Below are positions 1 through 9,927 of a DNA stretch of 64,000 nucleotides, one piece after another. The stretch is from positions 154,276 through 218,275 of the forward strand of contig NZ_DAOKZA010000001.1 in assembly GCF_035325925.1 (NCBI RefSeq), given 5' to 3'. The first letter of the stretch is position 1. Each line of letters opens with the position of its first letter. A program made the position numbers and the translations under genes. Source of the stretch: Calidifontimicrobium sp035325925 (GTDB lineage: Bacteria; Pseudomonadota; Gammaproteobacteria; Burkholderiales; Burkholderiaceae_C). Under the pieces are notes generated by a model. It saw only the letters and a list, made by a program, of their open reading frames with translations. It was not told the origin of the DNA and did not search any database.

Positions 1-229
1 CGGCGGCACCGTCGGCGTCGTAGTGAAGCGGCGCGTCGGCGTGCGCGCCGGTGTGCGGCGACAGCGTCAGCGTGGCCACGTTGACCGGGCAGCCCGGGCC
101 CAGCGTCATCGCCCACTGCTGGCGGTACTCGGCGTCGCCCGGGAACACCGGCGAGCCGGGGTGCACCGGCGGCGAGATGTCCCACAGGCGGCGCGCACGG
201 CGCCCGACGGGCGAGGGCGGGGCGTTCAT
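1..229 (-). CDS. kynB: Kynurenine formamidase (cyclase family), N-terminal part
   Basis: Partial gene; the 3' part lies left of the window. The 76 visible residues begin with an ATG at 229. They include LWDISPPVHPGSPVFPGD and the metal-binding motif H59-x3-H63-x-D65-x3-H69 (HTGAHADAP) of the cyclase/KynB family. KynB hydrolyses N-formylkynurenine to kynurenine in tryptophan breakdown. It is divergent from a 2-aminobenzoate-CoA ligase, which fits a Trp to kynurenine to anthranilate to 2-aminobenzoyl-CoA route. Family is clear; the exact substrate (formylkynurenine versus another cyclase-family amide) is inferred from context. No strong ribosome-binding site is visible before the start. Confidence 0.85.
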   Translation of the reverse strand, partial: MNAPPSPVGRRARRLWDISPPVHPGSPVFPGDAEYRQQWAMTLGPGCPVNVATLTLSPHTGAHADAPLHYDADGAA

Positions 230-240
230 CGGGAGAAATT

Positions 241-268
241 TTGCACCTAAATAGTTTAGAGGTAAAGT
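241..268. promoter_or_regulatory. AT-rich divergent promoter/operator between kynB and the CoA ligase
   Basis: This is the only AT-rich island in a 73-bp divergent intergenic gap. It contains an inverted repeat, CTAAA (247-251) and TTTAG (255-259) around TAG, extended by ACC on the left and GGT on the right (245-263). On the + strand TTGCAC (241-246) and TAAAGT (263-268), 16 bases apart, are a weak -35/-10 candidate that overlaps the dyad. A repressor responding to an aromatic acid or its CoA ester is plausible, but no regulator gene is in view. Confidence 0.45.
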
Positions 269-302
269 ATCGACCGTCGCCCACTCGCCGCCGGATGCCG
301 CC

Positions 303-1922
303 ATGTTTCGCAGCGCCCATGTCGACACCTTCACCCGCGATCACCTGCCGCCGCCCGACCAGTGGCCCGAGTTCGTGTTCGACCGCCCCGAGCTGCAGTT
401 CCCGCCGCGGCTGAACTGCGCCACCGAACTGCTGGCGCGCTGGGTCGAGCGCGGGCAGGGCGAGCGCGTCGCGATCCGGGGCCCGGGGGGGCTGCGCTGG
501 ACCTACACCGACCTGCTGGCCGAGGCGAACCGCATCGCGCGCGTGCTCGTCGACGACCTGAGTCTGGTGCCCGGCAACCGCGTGCTGCTGCGCGGTCCGA
601 ACTCGCCGCGGCTCGCGGCGTGCTGGCTCGCGGTCGTCAAGGCCGGCGGCGTCGCGGTGGGCACGATGCCGCTGCTGCGCGCCAAGGAGCTGCAGACCAT
701 CGTCGACAAGGCGCAGGTCAGCCACGCGCTGTGCGACCGTCGGCTGGCCGATGACCTCGACGCGGCGCGCGCGCGGTGCCCGACGCTGAAGCACGTGCTG
801 CACTACGGCCCGCACGACGCGCCCGACGAGCTCGAGGCGCGCGCCGCGGCCAGGCCGTCGCGTTTCGACGACGTCATCACCGCCGCCGACGACACCTGCC
901 TGATCGCCTTCACCTCGGGCACCACCGGCGTGCCCAAGGGCACGATGCACTTCCACCGCGACGTGATGGCCGCCTGCGCCACCTGGCCGCCGCACGTGCT
1001 GCGCCCGCGCGCCGACGACGTGTTCATCGGCAGCCCGCCGCTGGCGTTCACGTTCGGGCTCGGCGGGCTGCTGCTGTTCCCGCTGTCGGTGGGCGCGTCC
1101 ACTGCGCTGATCGAGCGCGTGGCGCCCGACGTGCTGCTGCCGGCGATCGCCGAGTACGGCGCCACGGTGTGCTTCACCGCACCGACCGCGTACCGCGCGA
1201 TGGCGCTGCAGGCCGCCGGGCACGACCTGTCGAGCCTGCGCAAGTGCGTGTCGGCCGGCGAGGCGCTGCCGGCGGCGACGCGCAAGCTGTGGAAGGACAC
1301 CACCGGCATCGAGATCATCGACGGCATCGGCTCGACCGAGATGCTGCACATCTTCATCTCGGCCGACGAGCAGCACGCCAAGCCCGGCGCGACCGGCTAT
1401 CCGGTGCCCGGCTACCAGGCCTGCGTGCTCGACGACGACGGCCGCCCGCTGCCCAGGGGCCGGGTCGGGCGGCTCGCGGTCAAGGGCCCCACCGGCTGCC
1501 GCTACCTCGCCGACGAGCGACAGAAGCACTACGTGCAAGGCGGCTGGAACGTCACCGGCGACGCGTACCTGATCGATGACGACGGCCAGTTCGTCTACCA
1601 GGCGCGCACCGACGACATGATCATCAGCGGCGGCTACAACATCGCCGGCCCCGAGGTCGAGAGCGCGCTGCTGCAGCACGCGGCGGTGGCCGAGTGCGGC
1701 GTCGTCGGCGTCGCCGACGACGAGCGCGGGCAGATCGTCAAGGCCTTCGTCGTGCTCAAGCCGGGGTACGAGGGCACCCCGGCGCTGGCCGCCGAGCTGC
1801 AGGACTTCGTCAAGCGCACGATCGCGCCGTACAAGTACCCGCGCGCGGTGGAGTTCCGCGACAGCCTGCCGCGCACCGAGACCGGCAAGCTGCAGCGCTT
1901 CCGACTGCGCCAGGGGGGCTGA
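303..1922 (+). CDS. 2-aminobenzoate-CoA ligase (benzoate-CoA ligase type)
   Basis: 539-residue ANL-superfamily enzyme that activates an aromatic acid with ATP and CoA. Visible motifs are the P-loop TSGTTGVPKG (204-213), the A5-type stretch DGIGSTEMLHIF, the hinge region TDDMIISGGYNIAGPEVE, and the C-terminal catalytic lysine in RTETGKLQRF (about K529). The N-terminal FTRDHLPPPDQWPEF and FDRPELQFPPRLNCATELLA are typical of 2-aminobenzoate-CoA ligases rather than fatty-acyl ligases. It heads an operon with a 4HBT thioesterase and a RidA protein, in TGATG and ATGA overlaps. The adjacent kynB supports anthranilate as substrate; benzoate or a substituted benzoate cannot be excluded. Confidence 0.8.
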   Translation: MFRSAHVDTFTRDHLPPPDQWPEFVFDRPELQFPPRLNCATELLARWVERGQGERVAIRGPGGLRWTYTDLLAEANRIARVLVDDLSLVPGNRVLLRGPNSPRLAACWLAVVKAGGVAVGTMPLLRAKELQTIVDKAQVSHALCDRRLADDLDAARARCPTLKHVLHYGPHDAPDELEARAAARPSRFDDVITAADDTCLIAFTSGTTGVPKGTMHFHRDVMAACATWPPHVLRPRADDVFIGSPPLAFTFGLGGLLLFPLSVGASTALIERVAPDVLLPAIAEYGATVCFTAPTAYRAMALQAAGHDLSSLRKCVSAGEALPAATRKLWKDTTGIEIIDGIGSTEMLHIFISADEQHAKPGATGYPVPGYQACVLDDDGRPLPRGRVGRLAVKGPTGCRYLADERQKHYVQGGWNVTGDAYLIDDDGQFVYQARTDDMIISGGYNIAGPEVESALLQHAAVAECGVVGVADDERGQIVKAFVVLKPGYEGTPALAAELQDFVKRTIAPYKYPRAVEFRDSLPRTETGKLQRFRLRQGG

Positions 1923-2338
1923 TGGCCTTCGAGTCGAGCTGCACGGTGCGTTTCGGCGACTGCGACCCGGCCGGCATCGTGTTCTTCCCGCAGTACCTGG
2001 TGATGGTCAACACGCTGGTCGAGCAGTGGTTCGAGCACGGCCTGGGCGTGACCTACGCCGAGGTGATCGGCGCACGCCGCATCGGCCTGCCCACCGTGCG
2101 GCTCGAGGCCGACTTCACCGCGATCAGCCGCCACGGCGACCGGCTCGCACAGCGGCTGTCGCTGGTGCACCTGGGCCGCAGCTCGCTGCAGTTGCGCCAC
2201 GAGTTCGCCGGCGACGACGGCGTGCGCCTGCGCGCGCGGCAGGTCGTGGTGTGCACCTCGCTGGACACGCACCGGCCGCAGCCGGTGCCCGACGACCTGC
2301 GCGCCGCGATGCGCCGCTACCTGGAGGAAGACGCATGA
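1922..2338 (+). CDS. 4-hydroxybenzoyl-CoA thioesterase-family protein (hot-dog fold)
   Basis: 138 residues, the normal size for a 4HBT-like thioesterase. The N-terminus has the characteristic RFGDCDPAGIVFFPQYL segment, with the aspartate that acts in catalysis in this family. The ATG shares its A with the TGA of the upstream ligase, so the two are translationally coupled. It probably hydrolyses an aryl-CoA produced by or downstream of that ligase, either as a salvage enzyme that frees CoA or as a proofreading step. The exact CoA ester is not readable from sequence. Confidence 0.8.
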   Translation: MAFESSCTVRFGDCDPAGIVFFPQYLVMVNTLVEQWFEHGLGVTYAEVIGARRIGLPTVRLEADFTAISRHGDRLAQRLSLVHLGRSSLQLRHEFAGDDGVRLRARQVVVCTSLDTHRPQPVPDDLRAAMRRYLEEDA

Positions 2339-2730
2339 AGACCGTCCTGCAACCCGCCGGCTGGACGCCGCCGAAGGGCTACGCCAACGGCGTGGCCGCA
2401 CGCGGTCGCCAGCTGTTCGTCGCCGGCATGATCGGCTGGAACGCGCAGTGCCGCTTCGACAGCGACGACTTCGTCGCCCAGGTGCGCCAGGCGCTGGCCA
2501 ACGTGGTCGCGGTGCTCGCCGAGGCGGGGGCGACGCCGCAGCACATCACGCGCATGACGTGGTACCTCACCGACAAGCGCGAGTACCTGGCGCGCGCCCG
2601 CGAGGTGGGTGCGGTGTTCCGCGAGGTGATCGGCGAGTACGCGATCGCGATGACCGCGGTGGTCGTCGCCGGGCTGATCGAGGACCGCGCGAAGGTCGAG
2701 ATCGAGGTCACCGCGGTCGTGCCCGACTGA
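2335..2730 (+). CDS. RidA/YjgF/Rid-family protein
   Basis: 131 residues with the Rid fold pattern: FVAGMIGWNAQ near the N-terminus, FVAQVRQALANVVAVLAEAGA, and a C-terminal KVEIEVTAVV strand. Rid proteins deaminate reactive enamine/imine intermediates; several Rid subgroups occur in aromatic catabolic operons. It overlaps the thioesterase stop codon by 4 bases (ATGA), so it is the third gene of the ligase operon. In a 2-aminobenzoyl-CoA pathway, deamination of an enamine after ring attack is a sensible job, but that is inference. Confidence 0.8.
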   Translation: MKTVLQPAGWTPPKGYANGVAARGRQLFVAGMIGWNAQCRFDSDDFVAQVRQALANVVAVLAEAGATPQHITRMTWYLTDKREYLARAREVGAVFREVIGEYAIAMTAVVVAGLIEDRAKVEIEVTAVVPD

Positions 2731-2766
2731 ACGCGGCCGGTCGCCGCGCGGCGCTACGATGCGCCG

Positions 2767-3462
2767 ATGAACGACGCCGCCGTCCCGCCGTCCCCGCTCG
2801 AGGGCCTCGAACTCGCCACCGGGCCTGCGCCGACCGCGACGGTGATCGTGCTGCACGGCCTGGGCGCCGACGGCCACGACTTCGTTCCGGTGGTGCAGGT
2901 GCTGGACCTGGGCGCGGTCGGGGCGGTGCGCTTCGTGCTGCCGCACGCGCCGATGCGCCCGGTGACGATCAACGGCGGCTACGTGATGCGCGCCTGGTAC
3001 GACATCCTCGCCGACGACCTCGGCCAGCGCAGCGCGCGCGAGGACGAGGCCGGGCTGCGCGAGTCGATGCGGCTGGTGCAGGCGCTGATCGAGCGCGAGG
3101 TGGCGCGCGGCGTCGACTCGCGGCGCATCGTGCTGGCGGGTTTCTCGCAGGGCTGTGCGATGACGCTGCTCGCCGGCCTGCGCTGCCGGCTGCCGCTGGC
3201 CGGGCTCGCCGGCCTGTCGGGCTACCTGCCGCTGGCCGCCTCGACGGCGGACGAACGCGCTGCGGCCAACGCCGGCGTGCCGGTGTTCCTCGGCCACGGC
3301 CGCGACGACGACGTCGTGCCGCTGGCGCGCGCCCTCGCGTCGCGCGACACGCTGGCGGCGCTGGGGCACGACGTCGAGTGGCACGACTATGCGCTGGGCC
3401 ACGGGGTCGGCGAAGCCGAGGTCGACGACCTCGGGCGCTGGTTGCGTCGCGTGCTGGCTTGA
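2767..3462 (+). CDS. Carboxylesterase / acyl-protein-thioesterase-like alpha/beta hydrolase
   Basis: 231 residues of the phospholipase/carboxylesterase (EstB, APT1-like) family. The nucleophile elbow GFSQG places Ser127; HGLGADGHDF near residues 30-39 forms the oxyanion region. GRDDDVVP supplies the acid and the HGVGEAE stretch near the C-terminus the histidine. No signal peptide, so cytoplasmic. It begins 36 bases after the RidA gene and could be the last gene of that operon or an independent unit. The physiological ester is unknown. Confidence 0.8.
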   Translation: MNDAAVPPSPLEGLELATGPAPTATVIVLHGLGADGHDFVPVVQVLDLGAVGAVRFVLPHAPMRPVTINGGYVMRAWYDILADDLGQRSAREDEAGLRESMRLVQALIEREVARGVDSRRIVLAGFSQGCAMTLLAGLRCRLPLAGLAGLSGYLPLAASTADERAAANAGVPVFLGHGRDDDVVPLARALASRDTLAALGHDVEWHDYALGHGVGEAEVDDLGRWLRRVLA

Positions 3463-3550
3463 CTTGGGACAAGCCGCATCGCGTGCCGGCGTCGACGGCC
3501 CCTTGACGCGGGGCTCCCGGCGTCCATCTACCGGGTCGCAGGAGGTGCCG

Positions 3551-4923
3551 ATGCGGTTCCAGGCCACCCGTCCCGCCGCGGTGGCGGGGACTTTCTACCC
3601 CGCCGATGCGAGCCGGCTGCGCGCGCAGGTCGCCGAGTACCTGGCCGAGGTGCGCGTCGACGCGGCGGCGCGGCCGCCGAAGATGCTCGTCGTGCCGCAC
3701 GCCGGCTACGTCTACTCGGGGCCGGTGGCGGCGCACGCCTACGCGCGGCTGGCGCCCTGGCGCCGGCGCATCCGCCGCGTCGTGCTGCTCGGGCCGACGC
3801 ACCGCGTCGCGGTGCGCGGCATCGCGGCGCCGACGGTCGCTGCGTTCGACACGCCACTGGGCGCGGTGCGCATCGACCGCGACGCGCTGACCGCGCTGGC
3901 CGACCTGGCGCAGGTCGTCGCGCACGACGCGGCGCACGCCGCCGAGCATGCGCTCGAGGTGCAGCTGCCGTTCCTGCAGTGCGTGCTCGACGACTTCGCG
4001 CTGGTGCCGCTCGCGGTCGGCCACGTGACGCCGCAGGCGGTGGCCGAAGTGGTCGAGCGCCTGTGGGGCGGCGACGAGACGCTGGTGGTGGTCAGCACCG
4101 ACCTGTCGCACTACCTGCCGTACGACCAGGCGCGTGCCGTCGACACGGCGACGGTGCAGCACATCCTCCAACTCGACCCTGCGCTCGACCACGAGCAGGC
4201 CTGCGGCGCGACGCCGCTGGCCGGCGCGCTGCTCGTCGCGAAGTCGCGCGGGCTGCGGCCGCGGCTGCTCGATGTGCGCAACTCGGGCGACACCACCGGC
4301 GACCGCCGCCGCGTCGTCGGCTACTGCGCGATCGCATTCGCCGCGGCCGACGGCGGCGACGCGGCCGACGGCGGCGACCGGGCGCTCGGCCGCGCGCTGA
4401 CGCGACGCGCCCGCAACGCGATCCACGGCGCGCTCGCGCTGGCGAGGGTCGACGAGCCGCAGCACGACGCGCTGCAACGCCCAGGCGCCACCTTCGTCAC
4501 GCTGCAGCGCGGCGGCGAACTGCGCGGCTGCATCGGCTCGCTCGAGGCGTGGCGGCGCCTCGACGACGACGTGCGTCGCAACGCGCACGCGGCGGCGTTC
4601 CGCGACCCGCGCTTCGCGCCGCTGCAGCGGCACGAGGTCGACGCGCTTCGCATCGAGGTGTCGCTGATCGGCGCGTCGCACGCGCTGGCCGCTCGCAGCG
4701 AGGCCGAGGCGCTGCAGGCGCTGCGCCCCGGCGTCGACGGCGTGATCCTCGAGTGGCGCGGCCGCCGCGCGACCTTCCTGCCGCAGGTCTGGGAACAGCT
4801 GCCGCAACCGCACGCGTTCCTCGCCGCGCTGAAGCGCAAGGCGGGCCTTGCCGGCGAGTTCTGGGCCGCCGACCTGCGCATCGCGCGCTACGGCGTGCGC
4901 AAGTTCACCGAGACGATGCACGC

Positions 4924-4927
<4 letters not shown>
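3551..4927 (+). CDS. AmmeMemoRadiSam proteins B and A fused (Memo-AMMECR1)
   Basis: 458 residues in two domains. Residues 1 to about 265 are a Memo-like domain: VAGTFYPAD, PHAGYVYSGP with H50, GPTHR with H84, EHALEVQLPFLQ (132-143), STDLSHY (182-188) and ACG with C218. H50, H84 and C218 correspond by motif to the metal-site His49, His81 and Cys244 of human MEMO1. Residues from about 275 are an AMMECR1 domain with the signature LRGCIGS (324-330). GGAGGTG lies just upstream of ATG 3551, which fixes the start. Many genomes carry these as two genes; here they are one. The stop overlaps the start of the radical SAM gene (ATGA). The biochemical function of this set in bacteria is not established. 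Confidence 0.9.
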
Positions 4928-6021
<1,094 letters not shown>

Positions 6022-6138
6022 GCGAGCCCGCCGCGCGCTCGGCACCGCCGACAAGGGGCACCACCTGCGGTGCGGCAGGGCCGGCCCCGAGTCGTCGAAC
6101 GTGCCGTCGCAGCCGGCGCCCGACGCGTGGGCGCGGCG

Positions 6139-6465
6139 TCAGTGGTCCTCGATGCGCGTGTGCGTGCCCTCGGCGAGGGTGCCGGTGTCGGGGTCGACCC
6201 AGTCGGCCAGACCCAGTTCGTCCTCGACTTCCTGCAGCGTCTCGCCGGGCTCGATGACCTCGTCGTCGGCCGCCGATCCCATGTCGGCCAGCGCCTCCTC
6301 GGCGGTGTCGAACGGGCCGAACTGCTGCTTGCCGTCGGGGGCGAGCCAGTACCACCCGTCGGGATGCTGCACCAGCGCGTCGCGCCCGGGCAGGCTCAGA
6401 TCGTCGGCAAGCGGCGTTTCGTCCGCCGCCGGCGTCGGGGCCTGTTTCCTTCGCGGCGAGGTCAT
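6139..6465 (-). CDS. Hypothetical acidic protein
   Basis: 108 residues with no family I can name. A basic N-terminus (MTSPRRKQ) is followed by an acidic body. The central stretch QHPDGWYWLAPDGKQQFGPF followed by DTAEEALADM looks like a small beta-hairpin domain that recurs in Burkholderiales hypothetical proteins, and the tail is rich in Glu/Asp. AGGAG lies about 9 bases before the ATG at 6465, which supports the start. No signal peptide or membrane segment. It stands alone, convergent with the radical SAM gene. Confidence 0.6.
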   Translation of the reverse strand: MTSPRRKQAPTPAADETPLADDLSLPGRDALVQHPDGWYWLAPDGKQQFGPFDTAEEALADMGSAADDEVIEPGETLQEVEDELGLADWVDPDTGTLAEGTHTRIEDH

Positions 6466-6617
6466 CGTCGTCGTGCTCCTGTCGGTGAGGGCATGCCAGC
6501 CCCGCGGTGAGAGTCCGGCTCGCCGCGGGTCAGCCCGAGCGGCCGAGCTTAAGCCGTCAAGGCGCCGCGGCCAAGTGCCGCCCCGGACGCGCGGTGGCCG
6601 GCGGCCCCGCGCCGCAC

Positions 6618-6962
6618 TCATCGGCCCAGCGCGGGCAGCCCGTGCCGGCGGCGGGCGCGGTCGCACGCGTCGTCGCCGATGCCCAGCGGCGCGCGCAGAC
6701 CGAACTCGCGGCAAGGCGAGGGGCGCCACTCGTGGATCGCGCAGCGCACCCGCTCGCCGACGCGACCGACCAGCGCCGTGCATCGCGGCGGCTGGTGGTC
6801 GGTGCCGCGCATGCGGCAGGTGGCGGTGCCGACGCGGTCGGCGAGCGCATCGGGCACGTGACCGCGCTCGCTGGCGAGCTCGGCGTGCGCGAAGTCGACG
6901 CGCCAGCTCGCGCAGCAGGCACCGCAGCGGGTGCAGGCGTTGTCGGCCTCCATCGTGCGCAT
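6618..6962 (-). CDS. YkgJ-family cysteine cluster protein
   Basis: 114 residues. The N-terminal CTRCGACCASW and the later CRMRG...PPRCTAL, RCAIHEWRPSPCREF pattern is the CxxCxxCC...C...C...C arrangement of the YkgJ (CxxCxxCC) family. The family binds zinc or an iron-sulfur cluster; the role is unknown. An internal ATG at 6953 is an equally possible start because neither has a convincing ribosome-binding site. Orientation matches the hypothetical gene downstream, about 150 bases away. Confidence 0.8.
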   Translation of the reverse strand: MRTMEADNACTRCGACCASWRVDFAHAELASERGHVPDALADRVGTATCRMRGTDHQPPRCTALVGRVGERVRCAIHEWRPSPCREFGLRAPLGIGDDACDRARRRHGLPALGR

Positions 6963-7091
6963 CGTCGCACGGTGCGGGCGTGTCAGGCCGACGCAAGGGC
7001 AGGCCTCACAATCGGACGTGTCGCCGGCGGCGCGGCCGCGCCGCCGTGCCGCAACGAGACGGGACGAGACGAGCACCGAGGAGACCCACCG

Positions 7092-8978
7092 ATGACCTAC
7101 GCCGACTTCCACCGCCGCTCGATCGACGATCGCGACGCCTTCTGGGCCGAACAGGCGAAGCTGGTCGACTGGCACCGCCCGTTCGATCAGGTGTGCGACT
7201 ACTCGAACCCGCCGTTCGCCAGGTGGTTCGCCGGCGGGCAGACCAACCTGTGCCACAACGCGGTGGACCGCCACGTGGCCGCGCGCGGCGCGCAGAACGC
7301 GCTGATCTGGGTCTCGACCGAGGTCGACAAGGAGGTCGTCTACAGCTTCGCCGAGCTGCACGCCGAGGTGCAGCGCTGCGCGGCGACGCTGCAGGAACTG
7401 GGCGTGAAGGCCGGCGACCGCGTGCTGGTGTACATGCCGATGATCCCCGAGGCGGTGTTCGCGATGCTCGCCTGCGCACGCATCGGCGCGATCCACTCGG
7501 TGGTGTTCGGCGGCTTCGCCAGCCACAGCCTGGCCAGCCGCATCGACGACGCGCAGCCCGCCGTCGTCGTCAGCGCCGACGCCGGCAGCCGCGGCGGCAA
7601 GGTCGTCGCGTACAAGCCGCTGCTCGACGAGGCGATCCGGCTGGCGCGGCACAAGCCCGCGAAGGTGCTGCTCGTCGACCGGGGCCTCAGCCCGATGGAG
7701 CGCGTGGGCGGGCGCGACGTCGACTACGCCGCCTCGCGCGACAAGCACCTGAACGCGCAGGTGCCCTGCACGTGGGTCGACGCGACCCACCCGAGCTACA
7801 CGCTGTACACCAGCGGCACCACCGGCCGGCCGAAGGGCGTGCAGCGCGACACCGGCGGCTACGCGGTGGCGCTGGCCGCGAGCATGAAGCACATCTTCCT
7901 CGGCAACGCGGGCGAGACCTACTTCAGCACCAGCGACATCGGCTGGGTGGTCGGTCACAGCTACATCGTCTACGGCCCGCTGATCGCCGGCATGGCGACG
8001 ATCCTGTACGAGGGCCTGCCGATCCGTCCCGACGCGGGCATCTGGTGGAGCCTGGTCGAGAAGTACAAGGTCACCTCGATGTTCTCGGCGCCCACCGCGG
8101 TGCGCGTGCTGAAGAAGCAGGACCCGGCGTACCTGAAGAAGCACGACCTGTCCAGCCTGCGCGCGCTGTTCCTCGCCGGTGAACCGCTCGACGAGCCGAC
8201 CGCGCGCTGGATCGCCGACGCGATCCGGCGCCCGATCGTCGACAACTACTGGCAGACCGAGACGGGCTGGCCGATCCTGACGATCTGCAACGGCGTCGAG
8301 CCGGCGCCGAGCAAGTTCGGCTCGCCGGGCAAGGCGGTGTACGGCTACGACGTCAAGCTCATCGACGAGGCCACCGGCGAGGAGCTGACCGGCGCGAACC
8401 AGAAGGGCGTCGTCGCCATCGAGGGGCCGCTGCCGCCGGGCTGCATGCAGACCGTGTGGCGCGACGACAAGCGTTTCGTCGACACCTACTGGAAGACGAT
8501 CCCCGGCCGCCTCGTGTACAGCACCTTCGACTGGGGCATCCGCGACGACGACGGCTACTTCTTCATCCTCGGGCGCACCGACGACGTGATCAACGTCGCC
8601 GGCCACCGCCTGGGCACGCGCGAGATCGAGGAGAGCATCTCGAGCCACCCGGCGGTCGCCGAGGTCGCGGTGGTCGGCGTGGCCGACAGCCTGAAGGGTC
8701 AGGTGGCGATGGCCTTCGCCGTGCTGCGCGACCCGTCGAAGGCCGCCACCGAGGCCGAGGCGCTCAGGCTCGAAGGCGAGATCATGAAGACGGTCGACGA
8801 GCAACTCGGCGCCGTCGCGCGGCCCGCACGCGTGCGCTTCGTGTCCGTGCTGCCGAAGACACGCTCGGGCAAGCTGCTGCGCCGCGCGATCCAGGCCGTC
8901 TGCGAGCGCCGCGACCCGGGCGACCTGACGACGATCGAAGATCCGACGGCCCTGCAGCAGATCCGCGACTTGGTCTGA
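7092..8978 (+). CDS. prpE: Propionyl-CoA synthetase
   Basis: 628 residues, the usual length for PrpE. It makes propionyl-CoA from propionate, ATP and CoA. It shows the N-terminal ACS-type FDQVCDYSNPPFARWF, the P-loop YTSGTTGRPKGVQRD, the substrate-pocket segment DIGWVVGHSYIVYGPL, NYWQTETGWP, and the C-terminal LPKTRSGKLLRR with the catalytic lysine. Absence of an acetyl-CoA synthetase-type N-terminal extension and the YTSGTTGRPKGVQRDTGG motif favour PrpE. GGAGA lies about 8 bases before ATG 7092. No prp methylcitrate genes are adjacent, so it is a stand-alone gene. Confidence 0.85.
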   Translation: MTYADFHRRSIDDRDAFWAEQAKLVDWHRPFDQVCDYSNPPFARWFAGGQTNLCHNAVDRHVAARGAQNALIWVSTEVDKEVVYSFAELHAEVQRCAATLQELGVKAGDRVLVYMPMIPEAVFAMLACARIGAIHSVVFGGFASHSLASRIDDAQPAVVVSADAGSRGGKVVAYKPLLDEAIRLARHKPAKVLLVDRGLSPMERVGGRDVDYAASRDKHLNAQVPCTWVDATHPSYTLYTSGTTGRPKGVQRDTGGYAVALAASMKHIFLGNAGETYFSTSDIGWVVGHSYIVYGPLIAGMATILYEGLPIRPDAGIWWSLVEKYKVTSMFSAPTAVRVLKKQDPAYLKKHDLSSLRALFLAGEPLDEPTARWIADAIRRPIVDNYWQTETGWPILTICNGVEPAPSKFGSPGKAVYGYDVKLIDEATGEELTGANQKGVVAIEGPLPPGCMQTVWRDDKRFVDTYWKTIPGRLVYSTFDWGIRDDDGYFFILGRTDDVINVAGHRLGTREIEESISSHPAVAEVAVVGVADSLKGQVAMAFAVLRDPSKAATEAEALRLEGEIMKTVDEQLGAVARPARVRFVSVLPKTRSGKLLRRAIQAVCERRDPGDLTTIEDPTALQQIRDLV

Positions 8979-8993
8979 GCGCGCAAAGCAATT

Positions 8994-9016
8994 CGGGCGA
9001 CGCTCCGCGTCGCCCG
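8994..9016. terminator. Stem-loop between convergent prpE and the PEP-CTERM gene
   Basis: Perfect 10-bp arms CGGGCGACGC and GCGTCGCCCG around a 3-base TCC loop, placed 15 bases after the prpE stop. No uridine tract follows on either strand, so it is terminator-like or a 3'-end stabiliser rather than a canonical intrinsic terminator. Confidence 0.5.
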
Positions 9017-9065
9017 ATCGATTGCCCAAGCCGCCGCGGAACCGGGCCCCGGCTGAACCCCGGCG

Positions 9066-9881
9066 TCAGGCGCTGCGCCGGGGCCTGCGGCGAGCCATCA
9101 GTGCGCCCGCGGCGGCGATCGCCAGCAGCGCCAACGACGACGGCTCCGGCACGGGGTTCGGGTCGACACCCTCCAACGGGAAGCTGGCAGAGATGTAGGG
9201 CAGGATCGACCCGTCGGTGCGCGTATGCCCGAAGTGAATGAACATCTCGGTGCCGTTGGGCTGGACGCCGATCGGCGCCTGACCGACCGACTCATTCGCA
9301 GCCCACAGGTCGGTCGGGGTCACGCCGGCCAGAAGGACGGACGAGGGATCGGCGAAGTTCACCGGGTCGCTGAAGACTCCCGTGACCGGGTTGACGTTGA
9401 TGGCTGACAGGAAGAGATTCCCGTTGTAAGCCCAGCCAGGGTGGTGGTCGGTGCCCACCCACACCCCACCACCGGAGAGTGCCAGCTGGCTTGCCACGTT
9501 CTGCAGGAGCGCGACCTCGGACGCGTCGGCGCCCTGGAAGTGGTAGCCGTAGGAACGGGTGTCGACGACCAAGCCGCGATTGCTGTTCCAGAACGACGAC
9601 AACGCGCTGACATCGCCGGCGCTCAGGTACGCGTTGGATGTGAGGTCCCAGAGAAAGACCTGGTCGTAGCTCGCGCCGCCGAGGGCCACCGCGACGTTGC
9701 CGGCGACTCTGGCATCGACGATCGTCACCGTGTGACCCGCGCCGGTGAGGGTCGCGGCCATCTGGTCGTAAACGTTGGTGCTGCCGTTGGACTCGAAGTC
9801 GAATTTCGTCAACAGGATGGAGTCCGCCTGCGCGGTCAGCGAGACGATCGATGCTGCCATGGCAGCCAAGACTCCCTTCAT
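9066..9881 (-). CDS. PEP-CTERM sorting-domain protein, exported
   Basis: 271 residues. An N-terminal signal peptide (MKGVLAAMAASIVSLTAQA) precedes a secreted body of unknown function with glutamine-amidotransferase-like character: GHTVTIVDARV, YDQVFLWDLTSNAYLSAGD, VVDTRSYGYHFQG, GVWVGTDHHPGW. The C-terminus is a textbook PEP-CTERM signal: VPEPSSLALLAIAAAGALM followed by RRRPRR, recognised by exosortase. GAGGAG six bases before ATG 9881 fixes the start. Codon use is less GC-biased than in its neighbours, as is common for exported PEP-CTERM proteins or for acquired genes. A sigma-54-like promoter lies 47 bases upstream. No exosortase gene is in this window. Confidence 0.85.
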   Translation of the reverse strand: MKGVLAAMAASIVSLTAQADSILLTKFDFESNGSTNVYDQMAATLTGAGHTVTIVDARVAGNVAVALGGASYDQVFLWDLTSNAYLSAGDVSALSSFWNSNRGLVVDTRSYGYHFQGADASEVALLQNVASQLALSGGGVWVGTDHHPGWAYNGNLFLSAINVNPVTGVFSDPVNFADPSSVLLAGVTPTDLWAANESVGQAPIGVQPNGTEMFIHFGHTRTDGSILPYISASFPLEGVDPNPVPEPSSLALLAIAAAGALMARRRPRRSA

Positions 9882-9927
9882 CGTGATCTCCTCAACGCAG
9901 GCACCCGCCTCCGAGTCCCCGAGCCGC

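Noticed and set aside
6022..6138. Terminator between the radical SAM gene and the convergent hypothetical gene
   Set aside because: Only short GC pairs such as GCACC/GGTGC are visible and no T-tract; not strong enough to call.
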